A stretch of 5,584 nt of DNA from Fidelibacterota bacterium TCS55 (lineage in GTDB: Bacteria > Fidelibacterota > Marinisomatia > Marinisomatales > TCS55): positions 1-5,584 of the forward strand of contig CAJJBS010000029.1 of assembly GCA_905182385.1 (NCBI GenBank), given 5' to 3'. Both the position numbers and the translations under genes were made by a program. A model generated the notes under the pieces. The model ran no database searches. It was not told the origin of the DNA and saw nothing but the letters and a program-made list of their open reading frames with translations. Of the stretch, positions 1-5,584 are shown piece by piece; position 1 is the stretch's first letter, and every line of letters starts with the position of its first letter.

Positions 1-422
1 ATTTTCAATTAATAAAGCCTGAAGTCGTTTATGGGAACCATCGGTTTGATTTTTTATTAAAAGATAAAAGTGGGAAACATTTTTATCTAGAGGTAAAGTC
101 AGTAACCTATGTTCAAAATAGATTAGCTAAGTTTCCTGATGCTATTACTGAACGAGGTACAAAGCACGCTAAAACCTTAACTCAATTAACTTGCGATGGA
201 TATGGAACAGGCATTCTTTTTGTTTGTCAAAGACCTGATGCAGATAGATTTGAACCAATGTGGGAAAGAGACTATAAATTTGGAAGTGCATTGTTTGATG
301 CAAGTAAAGCGGGTGTAAATATTTGGTGCATTACTACAAACTTAAGCGAGACAGAGATGACATTAAATAACGTAATTCCTGTAAATTTGAGTTACCCAAG
401 GGTAAAGAAAAATATAATTTGA
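1..422 (+). CDS. sfsA: SfsA family DNA/RNA nuclease, C-terminal part (5' end outside window)
   Basis: The open frame enters from the left edge (first full codon at base 3) and ends at TGA 420-422, giving 139 codons. It matches the C-terminal nuclease domain of SfsA, a family of about 230-240 residues, so roughly the first 95-100 residues, including the N-terminal OB-fold domain, are missing. Visible hallmarks, numbered from the first codon here, are HRFDFLL (13-19), LEVKSVT (29-35) and FPDAITERGTKH (44-55). D16 with E30-x-K32 forms the PD-(D/E)xK-like metal-dependent nuclease core. SfsA was first named in E. coli as a sugar fermentation stimulation protein; later work points to nuclease activity and DNA binding, and its cellular role is still poorly defined. 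It should be cytoplasmic. The stop codon overlaps the start of the next gene by 4 nt. No frameshift or missing core residue is seen in the visible part. Confidence 0.93.
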   Translation, partial: FQLIKPEVVYGNHRFDFLLKDKSGKHFYLEVKSVTYVQNRLAKFPDAITERGTKHAKTLTQLTCDGYGTGILFVCQRPDADRFEPMWERDYKFGSALFDASKAGVNIWCITTNLSETEMTLNNVIPVNLSYPRVKKNII

Positions 423-2065
423 AATTATTTAATAAAATTAAACTTTTTTCCCTCTTTTTGAGTATGGCTATTCAAATATATTCATGTGCTGCAATTTCAG
501 CACCCGAAGGTGGCCCAAAAGATAATACTCCTCCAAATTTAATATCTTCAAATCCTGAATCAGGATCATTATTATTTAAAGGAGGTATAGTAACACTTTC
601 ATTCTCAGAGTACATTGATGAAAAGTCAGTAACAAGTTCAATAAGTATTGCACCACGGTTAGAAAGGCCAATCGAGATAATCTATGATGATAACAAGCTC
701 TTATTAAATTTTCCAGATACTTTACTTGATGACCAAACATATGTAATCACAATAAATAGAAATTTGAAAGATGAACGTAAGGTATCAATTGCTCAATCTA
801 TTCAAGTAGCATTTACTACAGGTAATATTATTGATAAAGGTATTATTTCAGGTCGTGTATATGGCAATGAAAAATATGCTGTACATCTATGGAAAGTAAC
901 GACAGAAATATCTGATTCTATATTTTTGAAAGACCCACTTTATGTAACTGAAGCTGATAAAGAAGGAAATTTTGAATTTAAATATTTAGCTGAGGGCAGC
1001 TATGTTTTATTAGGATTAGATCGAAGTTCCTCAGGTATTAAATTAATACCTGATCGTATGGCATATGGCGTAAGCTCAAAAAAAGTATTCACATTAGAGA
1101 AAGAAAGTCAAATTATTGATATTCCACTTCTTGTAACTAAACAAATTCCACCATTAAAATTAACGCATGGTGAATGGGTAGGACAAAAATGGGGTTGGAT
1201 ATATTTTAATCAAGAAATAGATAGTCTTAATATTGATAATATTTTATTAATAGATGAATCTAATAAACAATTTAATCCATCAATCTTTAGAGATATGCAA
1301 GATAAAACACGTGCGCTACTAGTTGTGGATGATACTTTAGCTAAAGGTAAAGCAGAGATAAATATTCTTTCAAAGTTAGAGAGTCTAAATAAAAATAGAA
1401 TTAATTTTAGAGTCTCAGGGAAAAGGGATACAACGAATATTAAGCAGCTTAAGCCTGAGGGATTGACAAAGATTAAACTAGAAAGAAAAGGTGGCCCTTC
1501 AGTAGCTATCGTTTTTTCAAAACCAATAATTCAAATAGCAGATAGTGCTATTATAATGACAACAGATTCAGACACTTTAATAGAAATGGTTAATAGGGTT
1601 AATCCTCTCGAGATTAATTTTACTCCTTCAGTTGGATGGGTTGAAAAAACAAATTATAATATTTCAATTATCTCGAGTAAACTAGTACCAATAGAAGGGA
1701 AGTCTTTTTTAGACTCCACAATAAACATCTCTATTAAATCTGAAAAAAAAATAGGGTATGGAGGTATTTCTGGTCACATAAAAGATAACTCTAAAAAAAC
1801 ATTAATAAAACTTACATATATTGAGGATGAATCAAAATTTTTCTATTCTACTATTGATTCTAACCTTAAATTTATTTTCAAAAATATTCCAGAAGGACCT
1901 TACAGGTTAACATTGATAAAAGATAATGATGCAAGTGGATCCTTTACTTATGGAAAAGTAATTCCTTTTAAGCCTAGTGAATGGTTTTATATTCATCCTG
2001 ACACTTTTAATATCCGATCAAATTGGGATAAAGATATTGGCACTGTAATAATAGGAGGAAAATAA
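419..2065 (+). CDS. Ig-like (Big_5/SbsA-type) domain lipoprotein, FCB-group type
   Basis: This 548-residue protein is probably lipid-anchored. Residues 1-22 form a signal peptide: a lysine-bearing n-region (K2, K6, K8), a hydrophobic core, then I-Y-S-C with C23 as the likely acylated cysteine. The lipobox is imperfect, with Tyr at -2. The mature protein begins CAAISAPEGGPKDNTPP, a signature opening of FCB-group Ig-like-domain proteins. A Big_5-like beta-sandwich spans about 38-133, including SGSLLFKGGIVTLSFSE and the closing VAFTTG. A carboxypeptidase-regulatory-like segment (GIISGRVYG...GNFEFKYLAEGSYVL) covers about 141-240. A middle part of about 245-445 is less clear. The C-terminal region (about 447-548) has another beta-sandwich opening GGISGHI, then DNDASG and IRSNWDKD near the end. 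The TTG start at 419 is chosen because it keeps the charged n-region; ATG 464 (M16) would leave a signal too short. The role is unknown: probably an envelope structural or binding protein, since no catalytic motif is visible. Confidence 0.85.
   Translation: MKLFNKIKLFSLFLSMAIQIYSCAAISAPEGGPKDNTPPNLISSNPESGSLLFKGGIVTLSFSEYIDEKSVTSSISIAPRLERPIEIIYDDNKLLLNFPDTLLDDQTYVITINRNLKDERKVSIAQSIQVAFTTGNIIDKGIISGRVYGNEKYAVHLWKVTTEISDSIFLKDPLYVTEADKEGNFEFKYLAEGSYVLLGLDRSSSGIKLIPDRMAYGVSSKKVFTLEKESQIIDIPLLVTKQIPPLKLTHGEWVGQKWGWIYFNQEIDSLNIDNILLIDESNKQFNPSIFRDMQDKTRALLVVDDTLAKGKAEINILSKLESLNKNRINFRVSGKRDTTNIKQLKPEGLTKIKLERKGGPSVAIVFSKPIIQIADSAIIMTTDSDTLIEMVNRVNPLEINFTPSVGWVEKTNYNISIISSKLVPIEGKSFLDSTINISIKSEKKIGYGGISGHIKDNSKKTLIKLTYIEDESKFFYSTIDSNLKFIFKNIPEGPYRLTLIKDNDASGSFTYGKVIPFKPSEWFYIHPDTFNIRSNWDKDIGTVIIGGK
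2053..2058 (+). promoter_or_regulatory. Shine-Dalgarno AGGAGG for manC, inside end of upstream gene
   Basis: A full AGGAGG lies in the last codons of the lipoprotein gene, 14 nt before the ATG at 2073. That spacer is longer than the usual 5-9 nt. There is no better ribosome binding site closer to the start. The spacer contains three tandem in-frame TAA stop codons (2063-2071). Confidence 0.5.
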
Positions 2066-2072
2066 TAATAAT

Positions 2073-3131
2073 ATGTACTGTGTGATAATGGCTGGTGGTC
2101 GAGGTACTAGATTTTGGCCTGCGAGTAGAAAAAATAATCCTAAACAACTTTTAAATATTGTTGGAAAAACAACAATGTTGCAAATGACTGTGGATAGATT
2201 TCAAAAAATGAAAAATGTTGAAGATATATTTATTGTAACAAGTAAAGATTTAGCACCAAAAATTAAAAAAATGATTAATGGGATAAAATCAGAAAATATT
2301 ATTATTGAACCGAGTGGTAAGAATACTGCACCTGCAATTGGATTAGCAGCGCTAAGGATAAAATCAATAAGGAAAGATGCAGTTATGGGGGTTTTTCCAG
2401 CAGATCATTTAGTTATTGGAGCCCAAAAATTTGCAAAGACTGTTCGCTCTGCAATTCAAATTTCAAATAAAAGTAATGGTTTAGTTACAATTGGTATTGA
2501 ACCAAAGTTTGCTTCTACAGGTTATGGATACATTCAATTTGATCCTGATAGCGCCTTAGATTATTTAGCTGGGTTTAAAGTAAAAACTTTTGCTGAGAAA
2601 CCTCATAAAAAATTAGCAGAAAGATTTGTTTCAAGTGGCGATTTTCTATGGAATGGGGGAATGTTTATCTGGAAAGTCAGTACATTTTTCAATGAGTTAG
2701 AAACTCATATGGAAGAATTTAATAGTCAGCTTAAAAAAATTGAAAAAAAAATTGATTCGAATCAAGATTTTAATCATATATGGAAAAAAATTCAACCAGA
2801 ATCTATTGATTATGGACTAATGGAAAAATCAGATAATATATATGTGGTTAAATCTGAATTTGAGTGGAATGATCTTGGCTCTTGGGATGCTATTTTTGAT
2901 GTTTCACCAAAAACTAAAGATAAAAATGTAATTCGCGGCAATGGCTTAGTAATGGATGGAAAAAATAATTTAATTGAATCAAATAATCATTTTACAGCCG
3001 TAGTTGGAGTTGATAATATTGTTGTTGTCAATACACCGGATGCAACTCTTGTGATTCCTAGAGATAAAGTTGAGAATATTAAAGAATTAGTTGCATACCT
3101 TGAAAAGAATAAAAAATCAGAACTACTTTAA
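2073..3131 (+). CDS. manC: Mannose-1-phosphate guanylyltransferase (GDP-mannose pyrophosphorylase), single-domain
   Basis: The enzyme makes GDP-mannose and pyrophosphate from mannose-1-phosphate and GTP in the cytoplasm. GDP-mannose feeds mannosyl, fucosyl or rhamnosyl units into surface polysaccharides and glycans. The 352 residues are a complete nucleotidyltransferase domain. It shows the N-terminal signature MAGGRGTRFWPASR with PKQ (6-25; K24 in the pyrophosphorylase signature), EPSGKNTAPAIG (79-90), FPADH (108-112, metal/nucleotide site), TGYGYI (149-154), FAEKP (173-177), WNGGMFIW (193-200), SIDYGLMEK (244-252) and WNDLGSW (265-271). It ends after the short C-terminal beta-helix-like region (LVIPRDKVE). 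There is no fused cupin phosphomannose isomerase domain, so it is monofunctional, unlike the roughly 470-480-residue ManC/AlgA type. The start at 2073 keeps the first beta strand MYCVIMAGG; Met6 would remove it. The next gene begins 3 nt after the stop. No mannose isomerase or phosphomannomutase gene is in the window. Confidence 0.95.
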   Translation: MYCVIMAGGRGTRFWPASRKNNPKQLLNIVGKTTMLQMTVDRFQKMKNVEDIFIVTSKDLAPKIKKMINGIKSENIIIEPSGKNTAPAIGLAALRIKSIRKDAVMGVFPADHLVIGAQKFAKTVRSAIQISNKSNGLVTIGIEPKFASTGYGYIQFDPDSALDYLAGFKVKTFAEKPHKKLAERFVSSGDFLWNGGMFIWKVSTFFNELETHMEEFNSQLKKIEKKIDSNQDFNHIWKKIQPESIDYGLMEKSDNIYVVKSEFEWNDLGSWDAIFDVSPKTKDKNVIRGNGLVMDGKNNLIESNNHFTAVVGVDNIVVVNTPDATLVIPRDKVENIKELVAYLEKNKKSELL

Positions 3132-3134
3132 CTA

Positions 3135-3404
3135 ATGTCAAAAATAAAATCAGAAAAATTATTCATTCTTTTTGAAGAATTAGCAGATAAAATGAATATA
3201 AATATTGTTCAAGGAAAAGGAGACTTTATTGGTGGGATGTGTTCTGTAAATGATGAATCTTATATAGTGATTAACAAAGTGAAGCCAATGGTTCAAAGGT
3301 TGAATATTCTTGGAGCTGAATTCTCTAAGTTAGATTTAAATAATATTTTTATTTCACCTGTACTCCGTAATTTTATAGAAAATACGCAGCAAGATATTTT
3401 TTGA
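3135..3404 (+). CDS. Small conserved-looking protein of unknown function (89 aa)
   Basis: I do not recognise a named family. The 89-residue product has no signal peptide or membrane segment and should be a small cytoplasmic protein. Its order is an amphipathic N-terminal helix (about 5-20, EKLFILFEELADKM), a beta strand (INIVQG), then a Gly/Cys turn leading into a strand (FIGGMCSVND, then ESYIVINKVKP, 31-51). A helix follows (about 52-64, MVQRLNILGAEF), then DLNNIFISPVLRNFI (67-81). The GG-x-C-x-V-N-D turn followed by IVINK looks like a conserved core rather than random coding. Single Cys36 is the only cysteine. The gene starts 3 nt after manC and ends 12 nt before the HIT gene, and no clear Shine-Dalgarno is seen, so translation probably depends on coupling with manC. 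Codon use matches the neighbours. That it is a real gene is well supported by the packing; its function is open. Confidence 0.8.
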   Translation: MSKIKSEKLFILFEELADKMNINIVQGKGDFIGGMCSVNDESYIVINKVKPMVQRLNILGAEFSKLDLNNIFISPVLRNFIENTQQDIF

Positions 3405-3408
3405 GAGG
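3403..3408 (+). promoter_or_regulatory. Shine-Dalgarno GAGAGG for the HIT-family gene
   Basis: GAGAGG begins within the stop codon of the 89-residue protein gene and sits 8 nt before the ATG at 3417. This normal spacing fixes that start and is one of the two best-placed ribosome binding sites in the window. Confidence 0.7.
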
Positions 3409-3416
3409 TTAAAAAA

Positions 3417-3908
3417 ATGGATAGATTATGGAGCCCTTGGAGAATGGATTATATTCAAAATAAAGAAGATAATAAAAAAGGGTGTGTATTTTGTTTAAAA
3501 TCAAAACAAAAAGATGATAGAGATAATTTAGTTCTTTTTAGAGGTTTAAGCTCTTTTGTAGTAATGAACCTCTATCCTTATAATAATGGACATATTATGA
3601 TTTGTCCTTATAGTCATATTGATTCAACTAAATCTTTATCGAAAGAATCTATGGCAGAGATTATGATGCTTGCAGACCAATCTATGGAGATATTTAGAAA
3701 TTTAATGAGAGCTGAAGGGTTTAATTTCGGTTCAAATATAGGTGTGTCTGGCGGAGCTGGAATTGCGGATCATATTCATTTTCATGTAGTGCCAAGATGG
3801 GCTGGAGATACTAATTTTATGCCTGTTATAGGCAATACAAAAGTGATGGTTGATGAGCTAATAAATACTTATGATAAACTTAAAATTGAATTTGATAAAA
3901 TAAAGTAG
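3417..3908 (+). CDS. HIT-family nucleotide hydrolase/phosphorylase (Ap4A phosphorylase-like, CxxC type)
   Basis: A complete 163-residue histidine triad protein, acting in the cytoplasm on nucleotides such as AMP conjugates or dinucleoside polyphosphates. The catalytic triad is HIHFHVV (H119, H121, H123). By family analogy the middle histidine, H121, is the nucleophile that takes the nucleotidyl group. The motif continues as VPRWAGDTNFMP (125-136), typical of the bacterial Ap4A phosphorylase-like branch. The N-terminal MDRLWSPWRMDYI is also a hallmark of that branch. C23-V-F-C26 is a CxxC expected to bind zinc, with H119 a plausible further ligand by analogy with GalT. NLYPYNNGH (51-59) and NFGSNIGVSGGAG (103-115) line the nucleotide site. 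Length is normal and no key residue is missing. The gene sits 12 nt after the 89-residue protein gene and 4 nt before a small membrane protein gene. The exact substrate cannot be read from sequence. Confidence 0.93.
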   Translation: MDRLWSPWRMDYIQNKEDNKKGCVFCLKSKQKDDRDNLVLFRGLSSFVVMNLYPYNNGHIMICPYSHIDSTKSLSKESMAEIMMLADQSMEIFRNLMRAEGFNFGSNIGVSGGAGIADHIHFHVVPRWAGDTNFMPVIGNTKVMVDELINTYDKLKIEFDKIK

Positions 3909-3912
3909 ACTT

Positions 3913-4125
3913 ATGGATTTTGCACAAACTTGGCTTCCTTTTATTTATTTATATGGAGTTGGCGGCATTGCCTTTGTATTTGGACTTAATTTAATTCTAA
4001 GAACAAAAGCACTCCGCTTATCTTATTCTCGTCATAAAAAGTGGGTATGGATATTTTTATATGGATTTTTCTTTTATGCAGGTCTGCATGCATTCTTTAT
4101 ACTTTTAGCATTAGGAAGTAAATAA
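3913..4125 (+). CDS. Small two-helix membrane protein, possible partner of the downstream symporter
   Basis: The 70-residue product has two hydrophobic segments, about 7-29 (WLPFIYLYGVGGIAFVFGL) and about 44-67 (WVWIFLYGFFFYAGLHAFFI). They are joined by a strongly basic loop, RTKALRLSYSRHKK (30-43). By the positive-inside rule the loop is cytoplasmic and both ends face outward. I recognise no named family. The gene begins 4 nt after the HIT gene, and its TAA (4123-4125) shares one base with the ATG of the sodium:solute symporter. Small two-helix proteins beside SSS transporters are known in other systems (for example the DUF4212 and YhdT types), so an accessory or stabilising subunit is a reasonable inference. 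This sequence was not matched to either type. No clear Shine-Dalgarno precedes it. It is an intact, plausible gene rather than a shadow: it is in series with its neighbours, with a coherent membrane topology. Confidence 0.82.
   Translation: MDFAQTWLPFIYLYGVGGIAFVFGLNLILRTKALRLSYSRHKKWVWIFLYGFFFYAGLHAFFILLALGSK
4113..4118 (+). promoter_or_regulatory. Shine-Dalgarno AGGAAG for the symporter gene
   Basis: AGGAAG lies within the last codons of the small membrane protein gene, with its AGGA core 8 nt before the ATG at 4125. This supports that start over the in-frame ATG at 4137 and a coupled stop/start of the TAATG type. Confidence 0.65.
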
Positions 4126-5584
4126 TGGATATTGCTATGGGGACACAAATCGATAGAATAATAATTATTGCATATTTTGCTCTTGTTATGGGATTTGGCG
4201 CTTATTTTGGAAAATATAGTAAAACAACCTCGGATTATTTTTTTGGGGGCAGGCGATTTTCTTGGTGGCTTATTGCAATATCTATTGTTGCAACAGGCGT
4301 TGGTTCACATAGTTTTGTAAAATATTCTACAAAAGCATATGAATATGGTCTTTCTTCAACAATGACATATATGAATGATTGGTTTTTTATGCCACTATTT
4401 ATGTTTGGCTGGTTACCAATTATCTATTATACAAGAATTAAATCTATTCCAGAGTATTTTGAGAGGCGATTCAACCGTAAGGCAAGATATATAGCCACTT
4501 TAATGACTTTGCTTTACATGATCGGTTATATTGCAATTCAATTCTTAACATTGGCGACTGCATTGTATAAGATATATGGTATACCATTAATGCTTACGGT
4601 CATTATTATTGCGATTGCAACAACGCTTTACATGCATTTTGGAGGACAGACTTCAGTAATATTTACTGACCTTTTTCAAGGTTTTATTCTAATATTTGCA
4701 GGATTACTTCTTTTCTATTTAGGCATTCAATATTTAGGTGATAATACTGCTTTCTCAGGACTTACCGCATTTTGGATGAATTTATCACCAAACGAAAAAC
4801 TTCCATTAGCACATTTTAATCATCCACCTGATTTTAATTTTGTGGGAATTTTTTGGCAAGATGGAATTGCTGGTTCTGTTGGGTTTTTATTTTTAAATCA
4901 GGGATTAATAATGCGATTTATGGCTGCTAAAAGTGTAAATGAAGGAAGGAAAGCCGCAGCCTTTAATGTATTAATAATCTTACCAATATCTGCAATTGTC
5001 GTTTCAAATGCTGGGTGGATTGGTAGAGCAATAACCAATGCCGTCCCAAATGCATTGCCAGTTGATATGGTAGCCAATGATGTTTTTATAGTGGTTACGA
5101 ATATTGTTTCTTCACCAGGTGTATTTGGCTTTATAGTTGCTGCACTTTGTGCTGCATTAATGTCAACAGCTGATACACTTGTAAATGCATCATCTGCAAT
5201 AATTGTAAATGATATCTATAGACCATTAGCGAAAAAATTAAAAAATGAGAAAGAGGAATTAGAAATAGCAAGGTGGACTTCAATTGGAGTTAAAGTTTTA
5301 GCCGTTGCTTTAGTCCCATTTTTTAATTCATTCGATTCAATATACGAAGCTCATGGTTGGTTTCATTCGACATTTACACCACCACTTGTTGTTGGAGTTT
5401 TCCTTGGTATCTTTTGGAAACGTTTTACGAGCTCAGCAGTTATTGCTACATTTTTAGGTGGAGCTTTTTTGATGTTATTAGGACAAAATTTCCCTGAACT
5501 TATAAGTCCGTTCTCACATGGAATTGAATTAAGGCCAGGTAGAGGATATTCTTATATTGGAGCTTTATATAACATTTTTGTGTG
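4125..5584 (+). CDS. Sodium:solute symporter (SSS/SGLT family), 3' end outside window
   Basis: The frame is open from ATG 4125 to the right edge, with 486 residues visible. It is an inner-membrane Na+-coupled uptake transporter with the LeuT fold. Family marks in order are: first helix (11-29); SDYFFGGR (36-43); the broken first core helix ATGVGSHSFVKYSTKAYEYG (56-75); SIPEYFERRFNRKAR (107-121); GGQTSVIFTDLFQG (173-186), whose Asp182 matches a conserved SSS position; NQGLIMRFMAAKSVNEGRKA (258-277); and AALMSTADTLVNASSAIIVNDIY (343-365). In the last, S347 and T348 fit the Na2 sodium site, as in PutP and vSGLT. At least ten hydrophobic helices are visible; SSS proteins usually have 11-14 and about 480-600 residues, so only the last part is missing. 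Overall it is closer to the SGLT branch than to PutP or PanF. The galactose-binding residues of vSGLT are not kept, so the substrate is unknown. It shares a base with the preceding small membrane protein gene. Confidence 0.93.
   Translation, partial: MDIAMGTQIDRIIIIAYFALVMGFGAYFGKYSKTTSDYFFGGRRFSWWLIAISIVATGVGSHSFVKYSTKAYEYGLSSTMTYMNDWFFMPLFMFGWLPIIYYTRIKSIPEYFERRFNRKARYIATLMTLLYMIGYIAIQFLTLATALYKIYGIPLMLTVIIIAIATTLYMHFGGQTSVIFTDLFQGFILIFAGLLLFYLGIQYLGDNTAFSGLTAFWMNLSPNEKLPLAHFNHPPDFNFVGIFWQDGIAGSVGFLFLNQGLIMRFMAAKSVNEGRKAAAFNVLIILPISAIVVSNAGWIGRAITNAVPNALPVDMVANDVFIVVTNIVSSPGVFGFIVAALCAALMSTADTLVNASSAIIVNDIYRPLAKKLKNEKEELEIARWTSIGVKVLAVALVPFFNSFDSIYEAHGWFHSTFTPPLVVGVFLGIFWKRFTSSAVIATFLGGAFLMLLGQNFPELISPFSHGIELRPGRGYSYIGALYNIFV

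Noticed and set aside
419..2065. Lipoprotein as a secreted enzyme or S-layer protein
   Set aside because: No catalytic motif, SLH domain or type IX sorting tail is visible; only beta-sandwich-type segments and the FCB-group lipoprotein opening are supported.
2731..2760. Poly-A run considered as a reverse-strand terminator
   Set aside because: It lies within the manC coding region (KKIEKKID), has no stable GC-rich hairpin beside it, and no reverse-strand gene exists here.
2073..3131. Bifunctional ManC with a phosphomannose isomerase domain
   Set aside because: The frame ends at residue 352, right after the transferase domain, and the next gene does not resemble a cupin isomerase.
3913..4125. 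The 70-residue frame as a broken N-terminal piece of the symporter
   Set aside because: It has its own two-helix topology, and the symporter frame already begins with the usual first helix and SDYFFGGR motif, so nothing is missing from it.
1..5584. Mobile element, defence island, CRISPR or RNA gene
   Set aside because: There is no transposase, integrase, inverted or direct repeat array, or tRNA/rRNA-like sequence. Base and codon character look even throughout, and the whole window is accounted for by coding genes.

Overview
This window is a strongly A+T-rich stretch of bacterial chromosome. All seven genes lie on the + strand, packed almost without gaps. The best taxonomic clue is a lipoprotein whose N-terminus reads C-x4-APEGGPKDNTPP, followed by a bacterial Ig-like (Big_5/SbsA-type) domain. 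That pattern is characteristic of the Bacteroidota / Ignavibacteriota / Marinimicrobia (FCB) group. The low GC, very short spacers and compact genes would fit a streamlined marine lineage such as Marinimicrobia (SAR406), but the phylum is an inference. The code is standard: TGA, TAA and TAG all end genes.

Layout, left to right: the C-terminal 139 codons of sfsA (DNA/RNA nuclease family), cut by the window edge; an Ig-like-domain lipoprotein that starts with TTG inside the sfsA stop codon; a single-domain mannose-1-phosphate guanylyltransferase (ManC/GMP type); an 89-residue protein of unknown function; a HIT-family nucleotide hydrolase/phosphorylase with a CxxC zinc motif; a 70-residue protein with two membrane segments; and a sodium:solute symporter (SSS/SGLT family) that runs off the right edge, with 486 codons visible. 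Junctions are a 4-nt overlap, then 7, 3, 12 and 4 nt gaps, then a 1-nt overlap. No stretch is long enough for an internal promoter outside coding DNA, and I see no terminator, RNA gene, mobile element, repeat array or CRISPR.

The genes most likely form one transcription unit, yet their products do not make an obvious pathway: nucleic-acid cleavage, envelope lipoprotein, GDP-mannose supply for surface glycans, nucleotide salvage, and sodium-driven uptake. It reads as ordinary housekeeping and envelope core genome rather than an accessory island. The points most worth following are the small membrane protein translationally coupled to the symporter, the changed substrate-site residues of that symporter (including a lysine in the broken first core helix), and the uncharacterised 89-residue protein between manC and the HIT gene. 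I found no convincing evidence for a wholly new system.
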